A stretch of 64,000 nt of DNA, from positions 62,001 through 126,000 of the IMG/VR virus record IMGVR_UViG_3300037961_004224, one strand, 5' to 3'. The translations under genes and the position numbers were made by a program. Of this stretch, positions 61,204-64,000 are shown in pieces; the stretch's first letter is position 1; every line of letters starts with the position of its first letter. This DNA comes from a virus. The notes below the pieces were generated by a model. That model was not told the DNA's origin. It worked only from the letters and a program-made list of their open reading frames with translations, and did not search any database.

Positions 61204-61285
61204 CGTAAGTCCTTACCAGCAAACGACTTACGGCGGGCGGGGTGGCTCCGGCATCTCGTAAGTCCTTATATATCAACAACTTAGA
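61204..61285. repeat. Paired 11-7-11 elements, copies 10 and 11
   Basis: Copy 10 (61,204-61,232): CGTAAGTCCTT, ACCAGCA, AACGACTTACG. Copy 11 (61,257-61,285): CGTAAGTCCTT, ATATATC, AACAACTTAGA. Starts are 53 bases apart with a GC-rich linker (GCGGGCGGGGTGG). Confidence 0.88.
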
Positions 61286-61448
61286 ACAATACAAGATTTT
61301 TTGATGTTGATGTAAGTGTATGGTATGTATAGACTTATGACATATGGAATCCGCCGCACATGGTACAGTGGAGTGTCGCACTCCATCTACACATATCGCA
61401 CAGATACTCATAGCCAGCGAAAATTATGATTTTTATTTAAGTAACCTA
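61286..61448. other. Intergenic interval, no gene seen
   Basis: Together with the flanking elements this forms a ~450-base gene-free stretch from 61,143 to 61,597. I see only the 11-7-11 pair, an ATAGCCAGCGAAA near 61,404 resembling the ATAGTCAGCCAAA repeats, and the promoter at 61,449. Confidence 0.4.
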
Positions 61449-61477
61449 TTGACAAATACCGATATGTATGATATAAT
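61449..61477 (+). promoter_or_regulatory. Sigma70-like promoter with long leader
   Basis: TTGACA, 17 bases with ACCGATA, TATAAT. A leader of about 115 bases precedes the gene at 61,598. Confidence 0.85.
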
Positions 61478-61573
61478 ATAAGATAGGCACTCGATTCAGC
61501 AGAAGTAGATCCACCAATCTTTCATGTTCCATTCGTGTGTCTTTCTCTATCTAACCAAGTCGTCAAGATGTCT

Positions 61574-61586
61574 ATAGTCAGCCAAA
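61574..61586 (+). repeat. Direct repeat ATAGTCAGCCAAA, left copy
   Basis: ATAGTCAGCCAAA occurs here, just before the start of the zinc-ribbon gene, and again about 500 bases downstream near 62,079. Each lies a similar distance after a CACTCGAT(T/A)C sequence. Confidence 0.6.
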
Positions 61587-61597
61587 AAGGATAAATT

Positions 61598-62029
61598 ATG
61601 ACTGTAAAAATTAAGCGTGGTCAAAAGTTATGTACTCATTGTAATACAGTTAATGGTGTTAGATCATTTGAATGTAAGAATTGTGGTCAAGCATTTAAGA
61701 TGAAGAAGGGGCCAAAAGGAATCCGCAAGAAAAAGATAGAAGATTTTAAGAGTCTACAAAGAGGCGATTGGATCAAAGTTGTGGGCGGATCTGGTCCATA
61801 CCATATTGACACGCTTGGTGAGAAAACATATTTAGTTGAAAGAGGAAAATACAAAGTTGAATATACTGATAGTGAAGGTATACATGCTTATGGAGACTCT
61901 GGATATAATTATCTTTACATGGGTAAAAGTTGCCCCTCTCCTCTTTTAGACAGTATTATTAGATCACCATGTAAAATTCTCTTATTAAAAAATATGGAGG
62001 GTAAACGAGCCAAATCTCGTCGTAGCTAA
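61598..62029 (+). CDS. Zinc-ribbon protein with basic linker
   Basis: 143 residues; site AAAAAGGATAAATT. The N-terminus carries CTHC and CKNC separated by 12 residues, a zinc ribbon, followed by a highly basic segment (KMKKGPKGIRKKKIEDFK) and a beta-rich SH3/KOW-like part (RGDWIKVVGGSGPYHIDTLG). This combination suggests nucleic-acid binding. Flanked by direct repeats ATAGTCAGCCAAA about 500 bases apart. Confidence 0.7.
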   Translation: MTVKIKRGQKLCTHCNTVNGVRSFECKNCGQAFKMKKGPKGIRKKKIEDFKSLQRGDWIKVVGGSGPYHIDTLGEKTYLVERGKYKVEYTDSEGIHAYGDSGYNYLYMGKSCPSPLLDSIIRSPCKILLLKNMEGKRAKSRRS

Positions 62030-62078
62030 TCCACTCAGATTGTCTCACTCGATACCATCCGAGTCGATCATAATGATA

Positions 62079-62091
62079 TAGTCAGCCAAAT
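62079..62091 (+). repeat. Direct repeat ATAGTCAGCCAAA, right copy
   Basis: Second copy of the repeat flanking the zinc-ribbon gene. The following ~100 bases are alternating AT-rich (TACATACATATAATAGTAC), without a gene. Confidence 0.6.
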
Positions 62092-62240
62092 ATGTGTTAT
62101 ACATACATATAATAGTACATATACACACTATACAAATACATGCTTTTTGACCCCTAATGACACTAATTAACTCGTTTTTACTTGATTTTATGCACAATTA
62201 TAATTTACTTATTGCGAAATGAGGTGGTGAAACACAGATT

Positions 62241-62354
62241 ATGAGAAAAAGAATAGATAGAAAAAACCGCATTACCATGTATAGTATTGTTATTAGTATA
62301 TGTATGGCTTATTACCTGTATTTTGTTGGTATTTTGCTTATGACACAATATTAA
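62241..62354 (+). CDS. 37-residue membrane peptide
   Basis: GAGGTGG upstream. A basic N-terminus (MRKRIDRKNR) precedes one hydrophobic helix (MYSIVISICMAYYLYFVGIL), giving a predicted N-in single-pass topology. The best supported of the membrane micropeptides after that at 56,339. Confidence 0.55.
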   Translation: MRKRIDRKNRITMYSIVISICMAYYLYFVGILLMTQY

Positions 62355-62362
62355 CGTGTTGC

Positions 62363-62390
62363 ACACAAACTCCCCGTCTTTGTGTATAAT
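62363..62390 (+). promoter_or_regulatory. Inverted repeat abutting a -10 box
   Basis: ACACAAA (62,363-62,369) and TTTGTGT (62,379-62,385) enclose 9 bases, and the second arm runs into TATAAT (62,385-62,390). There is no good -35, so this looks like an operator-controlled or activated promoter for the genes from 62,478. Confidence 0.5.
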
Positions 62391-62477
62391 ATGGTGTATT
62401 CAAGCGTCAAGAGCAATTAACATTTATGTTTTGAGCAGAATAAAAAAGAGAAAAAAACATAATTCTTGGAGAAAAAA

Positions 62478-62735
62478 ATGATTACGCCACAAGAAAACAG
62501 AGACATAAAAGAAGAAATGCAACCAGTTATCAATGAGCTAAAGAAAAAAGGTATTAGATTTAATAGTAAGGAAAACGAGATAACGGGTTTGGGCGACATC
62601 GTTGAAACAACACTTCAATCATTTGGAATCACAGAAGAGAGATTCAAAAAATGGTTTAACTTAAAAGAATGTAATTGTAAAGAGCGTAAACGCTGGCTTA
62701 ATAACTTATTTTCATGGAGAAAAAATAATGAGTGA
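62478..62735 (+). CDS. Small CxC-motif protein, paralogue of the gene at 797
   Basis: 85 residues from the ATG with GGAG eight bases upstream; a TTG 12 bases earlier is less likely. Helical acidic N-terminus, then GLGDIVETTLQSFGITEERF and KECNCKERKRWLNNLF, co-linear with GVGDSLERAFAKFGVT...CGCQKVKKFFNQIF of the 797-1,054 gene, which has the same length. Overlaps the next gene by 8 bases. Confidence 0.75.
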   Translation: MITPQENRDIKEEMQPVINELKKKGIRFNSKENEITGLGDIVETTLQSFGITEERFKKWFNLKECNCKERKRWLNNLFSWRKNNE

Positions 62736-63054
62736 TAACAAAGATGAGAGTCTGGGTGACGAAACCGTACACGGTGTTAGAAACCTATGGAAAAGATTTA
62801 GTAATTGGGAAGATGACGAACCCGTAGTGGAACCTGAACCACAACAAGTAGTCGAACCCGAACCAGTGGTAGAACCAGAACCCGCACCTGAGCCGGAACC
62901 TGTCGCACCAAAGGTGGAGATGGACAATTCCCTTATCAGTGAAATGGGCAAGTTTCTTCGCAAGCGGGATGGTATCGCTTGGTCGGCAGCGGTAAAGAAG
63001 ATTAAAGCTGATCCCAATTTGTACGAAGAGTTGAAAAATCTGAAAAGATGGTAA
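62728..63054 (+). CDS. Acidic protein with Pro-Glu spacer
   Basis: 108 residues. An N-terminal helical part (DETVHGVRNLWKRFSNWE) is followed by a VVEPEP repeat spacer and a C-terminal helical domain (EMGKFLRKRDGIAWSAAVKK). A rigid PE-rich linker between two small domains is characteristic of tethering proteins. Co-translated with the CxC protein. Function unknown. Confidence 0.65.
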   Translation: MSDNKDESLGDETVHGVRNLWKRFSNWEDDEPVVEPEPQQVVEPEPVVEPEPAPEPEPVAPKVEMDNSLISEMGKFLRKRDGIAWSAAVKKIKADPNLYEELKNLKRW

Positions 63055-63073
63055 TTTTTTTAAAGATTACCCC

Positions 63074-63101
63074 TTGACTTCGACGATAAGTATGGTATAA
63101 T
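63074..63101 (+). promoter_or_regulatory. Sigma70-like promoter next to a terminator
   Basis: TTGACT, 16 bases with GACGATAA, TATAAT. The terminator hairpin at 63,107 begins at the expected transcription start. Confidence 0.85.
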
Positions 63102-63106
63102 AACTA

Positions 63107-63135
63107 GCGTGGCAGGCAGTTGTCACGCTTTTTTT
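63107..63135 (+). terminator. Intrinsic terminator overlapping the transcription start region
   Basis: GCGTGGCA pairs with TGTCACGC (one G-U), loop GGCAGT, followed by seven T. It can stop read-through from the preceding genes, while the overlapping promoter restarts transcription. Confidence 0.75.
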
Positions 63136-63161
63136 ATGAACCAGCATCGGAGGTTTGAGTA

Positions 63162-63356
63162 ATGCAAAAAGATATGTTTGACAGAAAGATTTTTTACTAT
63201 GATCTTATTGGTGATATTGCTAATCTTGGCACTGAGCGTGACAGACTAAAGGTGGGAGAAACATTTGAACATAACGGTGTTACCTACGAGATTCTTGAAC
63301 GTGAAGAATTTAATCAGTGCTTTGTAATTCAGGAGGTGTCTGACGATGACAATTAA
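63162..63356 (+). CDS. Small hypothetical protein
   Basis: 64 residues preceded by CGGAGGTTTGAGTA. Short helical start, then RLKVGETFEHNGVTYEILER, a small beta motif also common in phage accessory proteins. Overlaps the next gene by 11 bases. Confidence 0.65.
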   Translation: MQKDMFDRKIFYYDLIGDIANLGTERDRLKVGETFEHNGVTYEILEREEFNQCFVIQEVSDDDN

Positions 63357-63513
63357 AAAATTGATACAAGAATATGTTGACGATCATCTTTCAAACTTCG
63401 ACTGCTACCCGATAGATGTGGAAGTAGAAAATAAGATTTATTCTTGGGACGAATACTGGGATATACTGTACGAAGAAGAAAATAATGAGGAAAAAGATCA
63501 AGAAACCTCTTGA
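63346..63513 (+). CDS. 55-residue acidic protein
   Basis: Strong site AGGAGGTGTCTGACG. Acidic and aromatic (SWDEYWDILYEEENNEEKDQ). The stop codon TGA lies inside the TTGACA of the next promoter. Function unknown. Confidence 0.6.
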   Translation: MTIKKLIQEYVDDHLSNFDCYPIDVEVENKIYSWDEYWDILYEEENNEEKDQETS

Positions 63514-63537
63514 CAATGACGATACCTATGGTATAAT
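63510..63537 (+). promoter_or_regulatory. Sigma70-like promoter overlapping a stop codon
   Basis: TTGACA, 16 bases with GACGATA, TATAAT. Drives the genes from 63,564. Confidence 0.85.
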
Positions 63538-63563
63538 TAACTTGTACCGCAGGAGACACTTAA

Positions 63564-63812
63564 ATGTTTGGAAAAAAGATGAGTATTAAAGACCGTCAAG
63601 AAACTGTTATCAGTCAGATATTTCAAGCCTGCTACGATGAATGGCAAGATGGTCTATCTGACGATCTCAACGACATCATCCAAGATATTGTACTGTGTAA
63701 AAATCAGAACGCTATGCGGGGTCTTTTTGGAGAGCGATTTGTAAAGTTGGCACACCTTTATGTTGATGCAAAGAAACTACTTACTGAAATTGAGGAATTA
63801 GACAATGAATGA
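63564..63812 (+). CDS. Small helical hypothetical protein
   Basis: 82 residues, preceded by GCAGGAGACACTTAA. Helical throughout (SQIFQACYDEWQDGLSDDLN). Overlaps the next gene by 8 bases. No family recognised. Confidence 0.65.
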   Translation: MFGKKMSIKDRQETVISQIFQACYDEWQDGLSDDLNDIIQDIVLCKNQNAMRGLFGERFVKLAHLYVDAKKLLTEIEELDNE

Positions 63813-63981
63813 TTTTCTAACCAAAGAAATTGAACTATGCGGTATTGACATGCCACAGAATGATTTTGAGGCTGTCAGCGAGATTATTTATGATGCTTTG
63901 ATGCAGAAAGGTATATACTGTGACAGTTTTTCGTGGTCTATCAATATAGAATACACGCCACAAGACGAATTAGATGACTGA
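63805..63981 (+). CDS. 58-residue hypothetical protein
   Basis: Starts inside the end of the previous gene (TTGAGGAATTAGACAATG). Acidic, with LTKEIELCGIDMPQNDFEAV. Overlaps the following start by 8 bases. Function unknown. Confidence 0.55.
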   Translation: MNDFLTKEIELCGIDMPQNDFEAVSEIIYDALMQKGIYCDSFSWSINIEYTPQDELDD

Positions 63982-64000
63982 AGTAATAATGTTTGTGGTG
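63974..64000 (+). CDS. Start of a further gene (partial)
   Basis: ATG overlapping the previous stop by 8 bases; nine codons (MTEVIMFVV) run open to the window edge. This is in line with the overlapping-gene style of this operon. Confidence 0.35.

Noticed and set aside
54689-61285. 11-7-11 elements as intrinsic terminators
   Set aside because: Arms carry consistent mismatches at fixed positions and are not followed by T tracts; real terminators nearby look different.
54689-61285. 11-7-11 elements as a CRISPR array
   Set aside because: Spacing is irregular on the kilobase scale, genes lie between copies, and no spacer-repeat periodicity or cas gene is present.

Overview
The window is a large part of a tailed dsDNA bacteriophage genome. 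It holds a near-complete virion-morphogenesis module and, beside it, a compact region of small early or accessory genes. Nothing in the sequence fixes the host. The intergenic promoters are sigma70-like (TTGACA/TATAAT) and ribosome binding sites are of the AAAGGA/GGAG type. There is a tail-tube candidate and a 3,303-residue tape measure, but I see no contractile sheath, so a long-tailed siphovirus-like particle is the best guess. No integrase, lysis gene or DNA polymerase is visible in this window.

Layout. (1) 1-760, plus strand: the tail of one gene and two small genes, closed by a bidirectional terminator. (2) 797-54,128, minus strand, almost without gaps. In transcription order (right to left) it holds three small or regulatory genes including a sigma-like factor, a putative small terminase, a GT90-like glycosyltransferase, GDP-mannose 4,6-dehydratase, HNH and ERCC4-type nucleases, large terminase, three Cys-rich virion-like proteins, portal, protease/scaffold, decoration protein and major capsid protein. 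After these come tail fibres, other appendage proteins, neck and tail-completion proteins, tail tube, chaperone-like genes, tape measure, and two tail-tip proteins (one of 2,818 aa). Strong terminators follow the major capsid and tail-tube genes. (3) 54,129-54,220: divergent control region with a palindrome. (4) 54,221-64,000, plus strand: short transcription units of small genes, many under 60 residues, each with its own sigma70-like promoter.

The most unusual content is in part (4). Eleven copies of a 29-bp element with an exact 11-7-11 architecture (conserved imperfect inverted arms, variable 7-bp centre) lie between the small transcription units. They often occur as pairs whose starts are 49 or 53 bp apart across a GC-rich linker. 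They resemble tyrosine-recombinase (dif/pdif-like) core sites bordering gene cassettes, and the segments between them differ visibly in base composition. Between two of these elements lies a ~390-nt GC-richer, highly structured locus that ends in a perfect tRNA T-arm. Its first five bases can pair with the bases after that T-arm, so it is a candidate tmRNA-like or novel ncRNA. It has its own promoter and a boxA-like sequence. A second 15-bp motif (TGACCTAACGTGTCA) recurs five times and overlaps the stop codon of the preceding gene in four of them.

How the parts work together (inference): early and accessory cassettes are read rightward from host-type promoters. The sigma-like protein near 53.7 kb would switch on the leftward late operon, which builds a capsid with a protease/scaffold fusion, a very long tail and an elaborate set of repeat-containing fibres.
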